DNA of 10,485 bases from Leclercia sp. UBA7405 (GCA_002469605.1 DKMV01000186.1:1-10485), one strand, 5' to 3'. Counted from the stretch's first letter, positions 1 to 6,413 are shown. The notes: a model not told the origin generated them from the letters alone. A program made the numbers and translations.

Positions 1-160
1 GCTGGAGCTGCGTAACCTGGTACAGGTGGCGGAGCTGATCGTGCGCTGCGCGATGATGCGTAAAGAGAGCCGCGGGCTGCACTATACGCTGGATTATCCC
101 CAGCAGCTGGAACAGAGCGGGCCGTCAGTGCTCTCGCCGCTGGCTCACATAAACAGATAG
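1..160 (+). CDS. nadB: L-aspartate oxidase, C-terminal end (partial)
   Basis: Only the last 52 codons are present; the reading frame begins at base 2 and ends with TAG at 158-160. NadB is the FAD-dependent enzyme that oxidises L-aspartate to iminoaspartate, the first step of de novo NAD synthesis in the cytoplasm. The visible part is the C-terminal helical region, with the segment [20 protein letters not shown] followed by [10 protein letters not shown], which matches my memory of the E. coli NadB C-terminus. The catalytic and FAD-binding parts lie outside the window. Its last 16 bases overlap the end of the convergent trmN6. The family name rests on this short but distinctive tail and on the conserved neighbour order. 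Confidence 0.93.
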   Translation, partial: LELRNLVQVAELIVRCAMMRKESRGLHYTLDYPQQLEQSGPSVLSPLAHINR

Positions 161-882
161 AAAGCGCGGGTCAGGGCCGTGTAGTCATCCGAGTAGCGCT
201 GGTCCGGCCCGCGAATCACCATCCTGTCGCTGAAGCACTCTCCCGCTTTCGGCGACAGCGCCAGCAGCAACCGGTGCGGTAATCTGCCGTCATTATCCGC
301 GACATCGGTACGCAGGCGTAAAAACCAGCCCATCTCCGTCGCCTTCGTAATGAAGTTACTGCCTGCGCTCTCCGGCAGCACGACGCAGAAAAATCCCTCT
401 TCAGAGATCAGCTGTGCCGCACAGGCCAGCAAAGCCTCATGGCTGAGCGTATCGGTAGAACGGGCCTGCTGGCGCTGCACGGTGCCGCAGGCTACGCCAG
501 ATTCGTAATAAGGGGGGTTGCTGACGATAAGATCGAAGCGCGCGGTTTGTTCTGGCGCCCAGCGGAGAATATCCGCACAATGAATGGCGGTGCGCCCGGC
601 CCACGGCGATTCCATCAGGTTTTCACCTGCCTGCTCAGCCGCCTCAGGGTCAAGTTCAACCGCATCGATGGTGACGCTCTCGTCGGTACGCTGTGCCAGC
701 ATCAGCGCCAGTAATCCGCTGCCGCTGCCAATATCCAGAATACGTTTTACGCCCGCGACCGGAGCCCAGGCGCCAAGCAGTATACCGTCCGTACCGACCT
801 TCATTGCACAGCGATCGTGCGCGACAAAAAACTGTTTAAACGTAAAACCATCGCGGCGCAACTGCGCTTTGAGTTGAGACAT
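145..882 (-). CDS. trmN6: tRNA1(Val) (adenine(37)-N6)-methyltransferase
   Basis: TrmN6 (YfiC) uses S-adenosylmethionine to methylate N6 of adenine 37, next to the anticodon of tRNA-Val1. The protein is 245 residues, the same length as I recall for E. coli. A class I SAM-binding loop, LDIGSGSG, lies at residues 49-56, and the N6-adenine methylase signature NPPY at 122-125. The frame stays open upstream to an ATG at 957, but I chose the ATG at 882 because MSQ...[22 protein letters not shown] is the conserved N-terminus and a GAAGG stands about 10 bases before it. The extra 25 residues show no family resemblance. The gene diverges from srmB and its end overlaps nadB. I could not find a convincing promoter for it in the 132-base gap. 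Confidence 0.95.
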   Translation of the reverse strand: MSQLKAQLRRDGFTFKQFFVAHDRCAMKVGTDGILLGAWAPVAGVKRILDIGSGSGLLALMLAQRTDESVTIDAVELDPEAAEQAGENLMESPWAGRTAIHCADILRWAPEQTARFDLIVSNPPYYESGVACGTVQRQQARSTDTLSHEALLACAAQLISEEGFFCVVLPESAGSNFITKATEMGWFLRLRTDVADNDGRLPHRLLLALSPKAGECFSDRMVIRGPDQRYSDDYTALTRAFYLFM

Positions 883-984
883 GTCAGAGCAACCTTCAGA
901 ATGAAACGTCAGTAGCATAGGGGAAAGCGTAGCGGCGGAAAAGGGATATCCACACAAACAGATGAAGATTGCAGCGGTAACGTC

Positions 985-1008
985 TATAATCAGCGCCCCA
1001 CACAGAGG
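985..1008 (+). promoter_or_regulatory. Probable srmB promoter -10 box and ribosome binding site
   Basis: A perfect TATAAT lies at 985-990, which would place the transcript start near 997 and give a leader of about 18 bases. No good -35 box sits 16-18 bases upstream; the nearest TTGCAG (969-974) is only 10 bases away. AGAGG at 1004-1008, six bases before the ATG, is the ribosome binding site. The promoter part is an inference from the -10 box alone. Confidence 0.5.
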
Positions 1009-1014
1009 TAGAAC

Positions 1015-2343
1015 ATGACTGTAACGACTTTTTCCGAACTTGAACTCGATGAAGGCCTGCTCAACGCGCTTGAGAGTAAAGGCTTCACACGCCCGACCGC
1101 CATTCAGGCTGCGGCCATTCCGCCTGCACTGGAGGGCCGAGATGTGCTCGGTTCAGCGCCAACCGGCACGGGTAAAACGGCGGCCTATTTGCTGCCTGCG
1201 TTGCAGCATCTGCTGGATTTTCCGCGTAAAAAATCGGGGCCGCCACGCATTTTAATCCTGACGCCGACGCGAGAGCTGGCGATGCAGGTTGCCGACCACG
1301 CCCGCGAGCTGGCGGCTAACACCCATCTGGATATCGCCACCATCACCGGCGGCGTGGCCTATATGAACCACGCCGAAGTGTTCAGCGAAAACCAGGACAT
1401 CGTGGTCGCGACGACCGGTCGTCTGCTGCAGTACATTAAAGAAGAGAACTTCGACTGCCGCGCGGTTGAAACGCTGATCCTCGACGAAGCCGACCGCATG
1501 CTGGATATGGGCTTTGCCCAGGATATCGAACATATCGCGGGCGAAACCCGCTGGCGTAAACAGACCCTGCTCTTCTCCGCCACCCTGGAAGGGAATGCGG
1601 TTAAAGACTTCGCAGAGCGTCTGCTGGAGGATCCGGTAGAGGTTTCCGCTACGCCATCCACCCGTGAACGTAAGAAGATCCACCAGTGGTACTACCGCGC
1701 AGACAATCTTGAACACAAAATTGAACTGCTCAAGCACCTGCTGAAGCAGGAAGACGCCACCCGTACCATCGTCTTTGTGCGTAAACGCGAGCGCGTGCAT
1801 GAGCTGGCCGATAAGCTGCGTGCGGCGGGGATCAATAACTGTTATCTCGAAGGCGAGATGGCGCAGGTCAAGCGTACCGAAGGCATTAAGCGTCTGACCG
1901 AAGGCCGTGTGAATGTGCTGGTCGCCACCGACGTTGCCGCCCGCGGGATCGATATTCCGGACGTCAGCCATGTCATTAACTTTGATATGCCGCTGAGTGG
2001 CGATACCTATCTGCACCGCATCGGCCGTACCGGTCGTGCTGGCCGCAAAGGTACCGCGATTTCACTGGTGGAAGCCCACGATTACCTGCTGTTGCAGAAA
2101 GTTGGCCGCTATATCGAAGAGCCGCTGAAAGCCCGCGTCATCGATGAACTGCGTCCCACCACGCGCGCGCCAAGCGAAAAAATGACCGGCAAGCCGTCTA
2201 AAAAAGTGCTCGCTAAGCGTGCCGAGAAGAAAGAGAAAGAAAAAGAGAAGCCGCGCGTCAAACAGCGCCATCGCGATACCAAAAACATTGGTAAACGCCG
2301 TAAGCCAAGTAGCGCAGCGCCAGATTCACAAACTGAAAAATAA
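1015..2343 (+). CDS. srmB: DEAD-box ATP-dependent RNA helicase SrmB
   Basis: SrmB is a cytoplasmic DEAD-box RNA helicase that acts early in assembly of the 50S ribosomal subunit, notably at low temperature in E. coli. The protein has 442 residues (E. coli about 444). Helicase motifs appear in order: Q motif with Gln31, Walker A APTGTGKT 48-55, PTRELA 84-89, TTGR 133-136 (TPGR in most relatives), DEAD 157-160, SAT 188-190, ARGIDIP 309-315, HRIGRTGR 334-341. Two RecA-like domains are followed by a lysine/arginine-rich tail from about 386 to 430, which in this family is an RNA- and protein-binding extension. The ATG at 1015 is preceded by AGAGG and matches the conserved start [11 protein letters not shown]. 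It is monocistronic here: divergent from trmN6 and closed by a strong terminator. Confidence 0.97.
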   Translation: MTVTTFSELELDEGLLNALESKGFTRPTAIQAAAIPPALEGRDVLGSAPTGTGKTAAYLLPALQHLLDFPRKKSGPPRILILTPTRELAMQVADHARELAANTHLDIATITGGVAYMNHAEVFSENQDIVVATTGRLLQYIKEENFDCRAVETLILDEADRMLDMGFAQDIEHIAGETRWRKQTLLFSATLEGNAVKDFAERLLEDPVEVSATPSTRERKKIHQWYYRADNLEHKIELLKHLLKQEDATRTIVFVRKRERVHELADKLRAAGINNCYLEGEMAQVKRTEGIKRLTEGRVNVLVATDVAARGIDIPDVSHVINFDMPLSGDTYLHRIGRTGRAGRKGTAISLVEAHDYLLLQKVGRYIEEPLKARVIDELRPTTRAPSEKMTGKPSKKVLAKRAEKKEKEKEKPRVKQRHRDTKNIGKRRKPSSAAPDSQTEK

Positions 2344-2371
2344 AAAAAGCCGGGTTTCGACCCGGCTTTTT
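2342..2371. terminator. Bidirectional intrinsic terminator between srmB and grcA
   Basis: A perfect 7-bp stem, GCCGGGT (2349-2355) and ACCCGGC (2360-2366), closes on a TTCG tetraloop (2356-2359). A run of seven A (2342-2348) precedes it and five T (2367-2371) follow, so it reads as a Rho-independent terminator on both strands. It overlaps the srmB stop codon and lies 15 bases past the grcA stop, serving both convergent genes. Confidence 0.93.
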
Positions 2372-2385
2372 ATTTTATCTGAAGC

Positions 2386-2769
2386 TTACAGGCTTTCAGT
2401 AAAGGTACGTGCAATAACGTCACGCTGCTGTTCTGGGGTCAGAGAGTTGAAGCGTACCGCATAGCCAGAAACACGAATGGTCAGCTGCGGATATTTTTCC
2501 GGGTGCTTAACCGCATCTTCCAGGGTTTCACGACGCAGCACGTTTACGTTCAGGTGCTGACCACCTTCAACGCGCACTTCAGGCTGCACTTCCATCGGGA
2601 TTTCACGATACTCAATTTCACCCAGCTTGCTGACCGGAACAATCTGGTCTTCAGTAAAACCGGCTTTGGCGGCCACGCAGCGCGCTTCGCCTTTTTCGCT
2701 GTCCAGCAGCCAGAATGAGTTCAGCAGGTCGTCGTTTGCAGCTTTAGTAATCTGGATACCCGTAATCAT
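2386..2769 (-). CDS. grcA: Autonomous glycyl radical cofactor GrcA
   Basis: GrcA (YfiD) is a small stand-in for the C-terminal part of pyruvate formate-lyase. When oxygen cleaves the radical-bearing end of PflB, activated GrcA binds the damaged enzyme and supplies a fresh glycyl radical, restoring cleavage of pyruvate to formate and acetyl-CoA. At 127 residues it has the full family length. The glycyl-radical motif RVSGYAVRF puts the radical glycine at Gly102, and the preceding [11 protein letters not shown] segment is also shared with PflB. The ATG at 2769 has an excellent ribosome binding site (AAGGGAGA on the minus strand, 2776-2783, 6 bases away). The upstream gap carries two FNR-type boxes, in keeping with microaerobic and anaerobic induction. 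Confidence 0.97.
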   Translation of the reverse strand: MITGIQITKAANDDLLNSFWLLDSEKGEARCVAAKAGFTEDQIVPVSKLGEIEYREIPMEVQPEVRVEGGQHLNVNVLRRETLEDAVKHPEKYPQLTIRVSGYAVRFNSLTPEQQRDVIARTFTESL

Positions 2770-2804
2770 ATGATGTCTCCCTTAAACCACATTAATTTGG
2801 TGTC

Positions 2805-2820
2805 TGCCCGTTTGCGGGCA
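2805..2820 (-). promoter_or_regulatory. Hairpin in the grcA leader
   Basis: TGCCCG (2805-2810) and CGGGCA (2815-2820) form a perfect 6-bp stem around a 4-base loop. It lies in the inferred 75-base leader of grcA, about 20 bases upstream of the ribosome binding site. No T-run follows on either strand, so it is not an intrinsic terminator. A role in mRNA stability is possible but is inference. Confidence 0.4.
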
Positions 2821-2847
2821 ATTGGTAAAACCATTGTTGCTTGAGTG

Positions 2848-2855
2848 TATATATA
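2848..2855 (-). promoter_or_regulatory. Probable grcA promoter -10 region
   Basis: On the minus strand the alternating run TATATATA (2855 down to 2848) gives -10 boxes such as TATATA, predicting a transcript start near 2843-2844. This fits the nearer FNR box being centred 40.5 bases upstream, the position known for the E. coli yfiD promoter. A sigma70 -35 box is not evident, as expected for an activator-dependent promoter. Confidence 0.6.
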
Positions 2856-2877
2856 TCAGTCAAGCGCGCCTGATTCT

Positions 2878-2891
2878 TTGACTTAAATCAA
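2878..2891 (-). promoter_or_regulatory. FNR-type binding site, promoter-proximal (grcA)
   Basis: The 14-base element TTGACTTAAATCAA matches the FNR consensus TTGAT-N4-ATCAA at 9 of 10 positions. It is centred at 2884.5, about 40.5 bases upstream of the inferred grcA start, a class II activating position. FNR is the oxygen-labile iron-sulfur activator of anaerobic genes; control of yfiD by FNR is established in E. coli. Confidence 0.8.
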
Positions 2892-2930
2892 TAAAAACCC
2901 TTCATCATATGTGGTCATAGCTTAATATTA

Positions 2931-2944
2931 TTGTTTTATGTCAA
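2931..2944 (-). promoter_or_regulatory. Second, upstream FNR-type binding site (grcA)
   Basis: TTGTTTTATGTCAA matches the FNR consensus at 8 of 10 positions. Its centre (2937.5) is exactly 53 bases from that of the first box. This reproduces the -40.5 / -93.5 tandem arrangement described for E. coli yfiD, where the upstream site dampens expression under full anaerobiosis so that output peaks with little oxygen. Confidence 0.65.
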
Positions 2945-3069
2945 TTTCCAACATCATCACCTCAAATTAACCCGGTGAATTTAAACTCTTTTTATAAAAT
3001 GGCACTGTGATTTTGCTCCTCTGTCATAAGCAGTTAAGCTAAGTACAGAAAATTTCGCAGGAGAGCATA

Positions 3070-3759
3070 ATGACCACCTCGTTAACCTGGCACGATGTAC
3101 TGGCCGATGAGAAGCAGCAACCCTATTTTGTACAGACTCTGGAGACCGTTGCCGCTGAACGCCAGTCCGGTATCACCATCTATCCCCCGCAAAAAGATGT
3201 TTTCAACGCGTTTCGCTTTACCGAACTGGGTAACGTCAAGGTAGTAATTTTAGGCCAGGATCCCTACCACGGCCCGGGTCAGGCTCACGGTCTTGCCTTT
3301 TCGGTACGCCCGGGCGTTACTCCCCCGCCGTCACTGGTAAATATGTATAAAGAGCTGTATCCGTCGATTCCGAGCTTTACCCGTCCCAATCACGGTTATC
3401 TGGAAAGCTGGGCGCGCCAGGGCGTAATGCTGCTCAATACCGTACTCACCGTGCGTGCCGGGCAGGCCCACTCCCATGCCAGCCTCGGCTGGGAGACCTT
3501 TACCAGTAAGGTAATAAGCCTGATCAACGAGCATTGTGAAGGGGTGGTGTTTTTACTGTGGGGAGCCCATGCACAGAAAAAAGGGGCGATCATTGATACG
3601 CAACGCCATCATGTACTGAAGGCGCCGCACCCGTCGCCGTTATCTGCCCATCGCGGGTTTTTGGGCTGTAACCATTTCGCGCTGGCGAACCAGTGGCTGG
3701 AAAAGCACGGGAAAGAACCGATTGACTGGATGCCGGAGCTGCCGGCGGAGAGTAACTAG
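3070..3759 (+). CDS. ung: Uracil-DNA glycosylase, family 1
   Basis: Ung removes uracil from DNA after cytosine deamination or dUTP incorporation, leaving an abasic site for base excision repair. It is 229 residues, the same as E. coli Ung. The water-activating motif GQDPYHGP puts the catalytic aspartate at Asp64, the uracil-recognising Asn is Asn123 in LLNTVLTV, and the late motif [10 protein letters not shown] holds catalytic His187 and the DNA-intercalating Leu191. All expected residues are present, so the enzyme should be active. The ATG at 3070 follows a good ribosome binding site, AGGAGAG (3059-3065), and gives the family N-terminus with LTWHDVL. The gene diverges from grcA and converges on yfiF. 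I see no clear -35/-10 pair for it in the gap. Confidence 0.97.
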   Translation: MTTSLTWHDVLADEKQQPYFVQTLETVAAERQSGITIYPPQKDVFNAFRFTELGNVKVVILGQDPYHGPGQAHGLAFSVRPGVTPPPSLVNMYKELYPSIPSFTRPNHGYLESWARQGVMLLNTVLTVRAGQAHSHASLGWETFTSKVISLINEHCEGVVFLLWGAHAQKKGAIIDTQRHHVLKAPHPSPLSAHRGFLGCNHFALANQWLEKHGKEPIDWMPELPAESN

Positions 3760-3768
3760 CAGAAAGGG

Positions 3769-3816
3769 TTCCGGGCCTGAACTGACGTCAGGCCCGGGAA
3801 AGCATGATTATGCTTT
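3769..3816. terminator. GC-rich hairpin pair between ung and yfiF, possible terminator
   Basis: CCGGGCCTGA (3771-3780) and TCAGGCCCGG (3788-3797) make a perfect 10-bp stem with a 7-base loop. Directly after it, AAAGCAT (3799-3805) and ATGCTTT (3810-3816) form a second 7-bp stem that includes the yfiF stop codon. The position between two convergent genes suits a shared transcript end, but neither strand shows a proper U-run, so I am only moderately sure it terminates by itself. Confidence 0.5.
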
Positions 3817-4878
3817 ATTCTGACGCCACCACTCGGCCAGCAGTACGCCGGTGGCAACGGAGACGTTAAGGCTTTCTACATTGCCCGTCCCCTCAATAGA
3901 GACGCTCAGGTCGGCGCTGGACAGCGCAGCCTCGGACAGACCTTCACGCTCCTGACCTAACACCAGCACCATCTTACGCGGCAGGGTTGCCTTGAACAGC
4001 GGGGTACCCTGATGGCTTGAGGTGGTCACGATGCTGTAGCCCGCCTTGCGGAACTGCTCAATGGCATCCAGAACGCTGTCGCCGGTGATAGGCTGCACAT
4101 GCTCCGCACCGCCTTCCGCAGTACGGATAGCCGCACCGGATTCCAGCAGTGCCGCATCCTGCAATAGCACGCCCTTAACGCCAAAGTGGGCGCAGCTGCG
4201 CATCATGGCGCCAAGGTTGTGCGGGTTGCCGACATCTTCCAGCGCCAGCACGCAATCATCGGCATCCGCCTGGCTGACCCACTGCTCAACGGTGGTGCCG
4301 TTACGTTTTTTGATCAGGAAGCAGACCCCGCCGTGGTGCTCGGTGCCGGACGCTTTGGTCAGCTCGGCATCATCCACCACGTGATAGGCTTTGCGGTTGG
4401 CCGCCATCCAGCGCAGCGCCTCTTTGAAGCGCGGCGTAACGCTCTGGATAAACCAGGCGCGAACGATGCAGTCCGGGCGGCTCTGGAACAGGGCCTGACA
4501 GGCGTTTTCACCGTAGACGCGGGTCTCTTCGGCGCGCTGACGGCGCAGCACTTCCGGATCGATAAAGCTCTTACCACTAATTCCGCCGTGCTCGGCTTTT
4601 GCCGGGGCCTCTTCGCCCGGAGCACGGGAAACGGTACGCCATGGGGAACCACCGTCACGGCCAGCGTCGTCACGCGGACGGCTATCACGTTTACGGTCAT
4701 CACCACGGTTATTTCTCTCATCGCGGGCGGGGCGACGGCCACCGTCTGCACGAGATGATCCCGGACGCCCGCCGCCCTTTCCAGTACGCGGATTTGCGGT
4801 GCGTTTATCAGAGTCATCATCACTGCGGACATACATCACTTTGACCTTGCCGCTTTTATTTTTCAGTTCGTCGTTCAT
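3808..4878 (-). CDS. yfiF: SpoU-family (TrmH-like) tRNA/rRNA methyltransferase YfiF
   Basis: This is a putative 2'-O-ribose RNA methyltransferase of the SpoU/SPOUT group; its RNA target was not established as far as I know. The 356-residue protein starts with a disordered basic tail (about 20-100, rich in Arg, Asp and Gly). A substrate-binding domain follows (about 110-195, starting near [14 protein letters not shown]), then the trefoil-knot domain with motif 1 [12 protein letters not shown] (218-229), motif 2 [10 protein letters not shown] (306-315) and motif 3 [12 protein letters not shown] (333-344). It is about 11 residues longer than I recall for E. coli (345), all in the tail. The ATG at 4878 is chosen over the in-frame ATG at 4953 because MNDE...[18 protein letters not shown] is the conserved start and GGTGGAGA precedes it. 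It diverges from trxC. Confidence 0.92.
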   Translation of the reverse strand: MNDELKNKSGKVKVMYVRSDDDSDKRTANPRTGKGGGRPGSSRADGGRRPARDERNNRGDDRKRDSRPRDDAGRDGGSPWRTVSRAPGEEAPAKAEHGGISGKSFIDPEVLRRQRAEETRVYGENACQALFQSRPDCIVRAWFIQSVTPRFKEALRWMAANRKAYHVVDDAELTKASGTEHHGGVCFLIKKRNGTTVEQWVSQADADDCVLALEDVGNPHNLGAMMRSCAHFGVKGVLLQDAALLESGAAIRTAEGGAEHVQPITGDSVLDAIEQFRKAGYSIVTTSSHQGTPLFKATLPRKMVLVLGQEREGLSEAALSSADLSVSIEGTGNVESLNVSVATGVLLAEWWRQNKA

Positions 4879-4895
4879 GCTTTTCTCCACCAGCG

Positions 4896-4912
4896 CTGCG
4901 CGAAGCGCGCAG
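4896..4912 (-). promoter_or_regulatory. Hairpin in the yfiF leader next to its ribosome binding site
   Basis: CTGCGCG (4896-4902) and CGCGCAG (4906-4912) form a perfect 7-bp GC-rich stem with a 3-base loop. On the minus strand it ends 4 bases before the yfiF Shine-Dalgarno sequence (GGTGGAGA, 4884-4891). It has no U-run, so it is not a terminator; its closeness to the ribosome binding site suggests a possible effect on translation. Confidence 0.45.
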
Positions 4913-4951
4913 ATTACCCGATGTACCCGCGCATAGCCATTATTTCGTATC

Positions 4952-4988
4952 AAAGCCTGTGACTATTGTTCTTATTGAACAAAACGCA
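4952..4988 (+). promoter_or_regulatory. Candidate OxyR binding site upstream of trxC
   Basis: OxyR contacts four ATAG/CTAT-like elements spaced by seven bases. Here the spacing yields AAAG (4952-4955), CTAT (4963-4966), ATTG (4974-4977) and CGCA (4985-4988): three good elements and one poor one. The site ends flush against the trxC -35 box, the usual place for OxyR activation. OxyR control of trxC is established in E. coli; the exact site here is inference. Confidence 0.5.
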
Positions 4989-5000
4989 TTGTCGTTTCAA
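4971..5000 (-). promoter_or_regulatory. Weak candidate yfiF promoter
   Basis: On the minus strand TTGAAA (4995-5000) and AATAAG (4971-4976) are separated by 18 bases. They match the sigma70 -35 and -10 consensus at 5 and 4 of 6 positions. The -35 box lies inside the trxC promoter spacer and the -10 box inside the candidate OxyR site, so the two divergent promoters would compete. This is a low-certainty call. Confidence 0.3.
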
Positions 5001-5017
5001 ACACGCTCACTGATAAT
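4989..5017 (+). promoter_or_regulatory. Sigma70 promoter of trxC
   Basis: TTGTCG (4989-4994) and GATAAT (5012-5017) are separated by the ideal 17 bases, with 4 and 5 matches of 6. The predicted transcript start is near 5024, giving a leader of about 60 bases before the ATG at 5084. It is the best promoter pair in the gap. Confidence 0.65.
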
Positions 5018-5083
5018 GTGTAACATATTAGAAACACACCGGCCTTTTGCCGTTTTGTTCCCTTGTCTTACCTGAGGTTAGTT

Positions 5084-5503
5084 ATGAATACCGTATGTGC
5101 CAACTGCCAGGCCCTGAATCGCATTCCGGATGACCGAATTGATGACGTGGCTAAATGCGGTCGTTGCGGTCATGAATTGTTCGATGGTGATGTTATTAAT
5201 GCTACCGGTGCAACTCTGGATAAACTACTGAAGGACGATCTGCCGGTAGTGGTGGATTTCTGGGCTCCATGGTGCGGCCCGTGCCGTAACTTTGCCCCTA
5301 TCTTTGAAGATGTAGCGGAAGAACGCAGCGGTAAAGTGCGCTTTGTTAAAGTGAACACCGAAGCTGAACGTGAGCTTAGCGCCCGCTTCCGTATTCGCAG
5401 CATCCCCACCATTATGCTGTTTAAAAATGGTGAAGTCGTCGACATGCTCAATGGCGCCGTGCCGAAAGCGCCTTTCGATAGCTGGCTGAACGAATCCCTG
5501 TGA
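5084..5503 (+). CDS. trxC: Thioredoxin 2 (zinc-containing)
   Basis: TrxC is a cytoplasmic thioredoxin that reduces protein disulfides and is recharged by thioredoxin reductase; in E. coli it is induced by peroxide through OxyR. The 139-residue protein has an extra N-terminal zinc module with two CxxC pairs (Cys5/Cys8 and Cys25/Cys28), followed by a thioredoxin fold with the active site WCGPC (Cys64 and Cys67) and the cis-proline loop SIPTI. Length and motifs match E. coli Trx2. The ATG at 5084 is chosen because GAGG (5074-5077) precedes it and MNTVCANC is the conserved start. A TTG at 5063 in the same frame is unlikely. A promoter and an OxyR-like site lie upstream. tapT follows 70 bases downstream. 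Confidence 0.97.
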   Translation: MNTVCANCQALNRIPDDRIDDVAKCGRCGHELFDGDVINATGATLDKLLKDDLPVVVDFWAPWCGPCRNFAPIFEDVAEERSGKVRFVKVNTEAERELSARFRIRSIPTIMLFKNGEVVDMLNGAVPKAPFDSWLNESL

Positions 5504-5509
5504 CCGACC

Positions 5510-5530
5510 GGGGCACATCCCTTGTGCCCC
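5510..5530 (+). terminator. Hairpin after trxC, possible weak terminator or mRNA 3' stabiliser
   Basis: GGGGCACA (5510-5517) and TGTGCCCC (5523-5530) form a perfect 8-bp stem with a TCCCT loop, seven bases past the trxC stop. The following bases (GCCCTCACC) are not U-rich; a T6 run occurs only 25 bases later (5555-5560). It may protect the trxC 3' end or cause partial termination before tapT. Confidence 0.5.
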
Positions 5531-5573
5531 GCCCTCACCTCTGCGAAAATGGCGTTTTTTCTGCGCCTCTCTC

Positions 5574-6272
5574 ATGACTGATAACGCTGTACTGCAACTG
5601 CGCGCTGAACGCCTGGCGCGTGCTACCCGTCCTTTTCTTGCCCGTGGCAACCGCGTTCGTCGCTGCCAGCGCTGCCTGCTGCCATTAAAACAGTGTCTCT
5701 GTGCCACCCTGACGCCAAACCAGGCCACCAGCCGTTTTTGCCTGGTGATGTTCGATACCGAGCCAATGAAGCCCAGCAATACCGGACGGCTGATCGCCGA
5801 TATTTTGCCGCAGACCGAAGCGTTCGGCTGGTCACGTACCGAACCCGATCCCGCCCTGCTGAGCGCGGTTGCGCATCCCGACTATCAGCCGATGGTGGTG
5901 TTTCCCGCCTCCTACGCCGATCCCGGCCGCGAAGTGCTGACCGCGCCGCCGCTCAGCGGCAAGCCGCCGCTCTTTATTATGCTCGATGGCACCTGGACCG
6001 AGGCGCGCAAAATGTTTCGCAAAAGTCCCTGGCTCGATGCGCTGCCGGTCATGTCGCTAAACGTCACCGCGCCCTCGCGCTATACGCTGCGCGAAGCCCA
6101 TGGCGAAGGCCAGCACTGCACCGCCGAAGTCGCCGCCGCGCTGCTGGAGCAGGCAGGCGACGCTGCCGCGGCGCACGCCCTGCTTCACCATTTTGAACGG
6201 TTTCGCCATGCCTATCTGGCAGGCAAACCGCACCATCCCGCGCATCAAACCGCCATCGTCGAGAGTCTTTAA
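5574..6272 (+). CDS. tapT: tRNA-uridine aminocarboxypropyltransferase TapT
   Basis: TapT (YfiP) transfers the 3-amino-3-carboxypropyl group of S-adenosylmethionine to uridine 47 of certain tRNAs, making acp3U. The 232-residue protein (same length as I recall in E. coli) is a DTW-domain protein. A cysteine cluster CQRCLLPLKQCLC at Cys31, Cys34, Cys41 and Cys43 probably binds metal. The segment MFDTEPMKPSNTGRL (59-73) and the DTW-type motif LDGTW (137-141) mark the SAM/substrate pocket. The start matches the conserved MT-NAVLQLRAER. No Shine-Dalgarno sequence precedes it; the upstream bases are pyrimidine-rich. Base use is strongly C/G-ending, as in patZ. It probably depends on read-through from trxC or on a weak promoter in the 70-base gap, of which I see no good example. 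Confidence 0.93.
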   Translation: MTDNAVLQLRAERLARATRPFLARGNRVRRCQRCLLPLKQCLCATLTPNQATSRFCLVMFDTEPMKPSNTGRLIADILPQTEAFGWSRTEPDPALLSAVAHPDYQPMVVFPASYADPGREVLTAPPLSGKPPLFIMLDGTWTEARKMFRKSPWLDALPVMSLNVTAPSRYTLREAHGEGQHCTAEVAAALLEQAGDAAAAHALLHHFERFRHAYLAGKPHHPAHQTAIVESL

Positions 6273-6281
6273 CGCTTACGT

Positions 6282-6307
6282 GCGGCGATCCGCTGTCGGA
6301 TTGCCGC
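6282..6307 (+). repeat. Long hairpin in the tapT-patZ gap
   Basis: GCGGCGATCCG (6282-6292) and CGGATTGCCGC (6297-6307) form an 11-bp stem with a single G-U pair (6287/6302) and a CTGT loop, starting ten bases past the tapT stop. No T-run follows. It could stabilise the tapT 3' end, attenuate read-through into patZ, or belong to a dispersed palindromic repeat family; this cannot be told from one copy. Confidence 0.5.
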
Positions 6308-6384
6308 CTCCCGCCAGCGCAGCAAAATTTTGTCGCGGCTCTCAGCCTGCGATCGCCGAACCGGCAAACCCGGGAAAAAACGAT

Positions 6385-6413
6385 TACAATCACGCCAGTC
6401 GACTTCAGGAGGG
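6385..6413 (+). promoter_or_regulatory. Candidate patZ -10 box and strong ribosome binding site
   Basis: TACAAT (6385-6390, 5 of 6 matches) is a plausible -10 box without a good -35 partner, so an activator may be needed. It would start a transcript near 6397. AGGAGGG (6407-6413) is a near-perfect Shine-Dalgarno sequence 4 bases before the ATG at 6418. That placement would leave a very short leader of about 21 bases. The ribosome binding site is firm, the promoter is not. Confidence 0.45.

Noticed and set aside
883..957. Longer trmN6 start at 957
   Set aside because: The extra 25 residues do not resemble the family; the ATG at 882 gives the expected 245 residues.
1252..2016. 254-codon open frame antisense to srmB
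   Set aside because: It is a shadow of a GC-rich gene with strong codon bias; no ribosome binding site or family resemblance.
2986..3050. Possible ung promoter boxes such as TATAAA (2993-2998) and TTTGCT/TAAGCT (3012-3040)
   Set aside because: No pair combines good -35 and -10 matches at acceptable spacing; ung must have a promoter here but I cannot point to it.
4186..4832. Open frames of 190 codons (+) and 157 codons (-) over the yfiF N-terminal region
   Set aside because: They are shadows created by the GC-rich, low-complexity tail of yfiF; their products look like translated out-of-frame sequence.
4879..4953. Longer yfiF start at 4953
   Set aside because: The extension would read through the leader hairpin and the Shine-Dalgarno sequence; the conserved N-terminus starts at 4878.
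5040..5056. CGGC-CTTTT-GCCG followed by TTTT in the trxC leader, resembling an attenuator
   Set aside because: The stem is only 4 bp, too weak for termination, and no leader peptide or alternative structure is evident.
5063..5083. TTG start seven codons upstream of trxC
   Set aside because: The ATG at 5084 has a GAGG box at proper distance and gives the conserved MNTVC start and the 139-residue family length.
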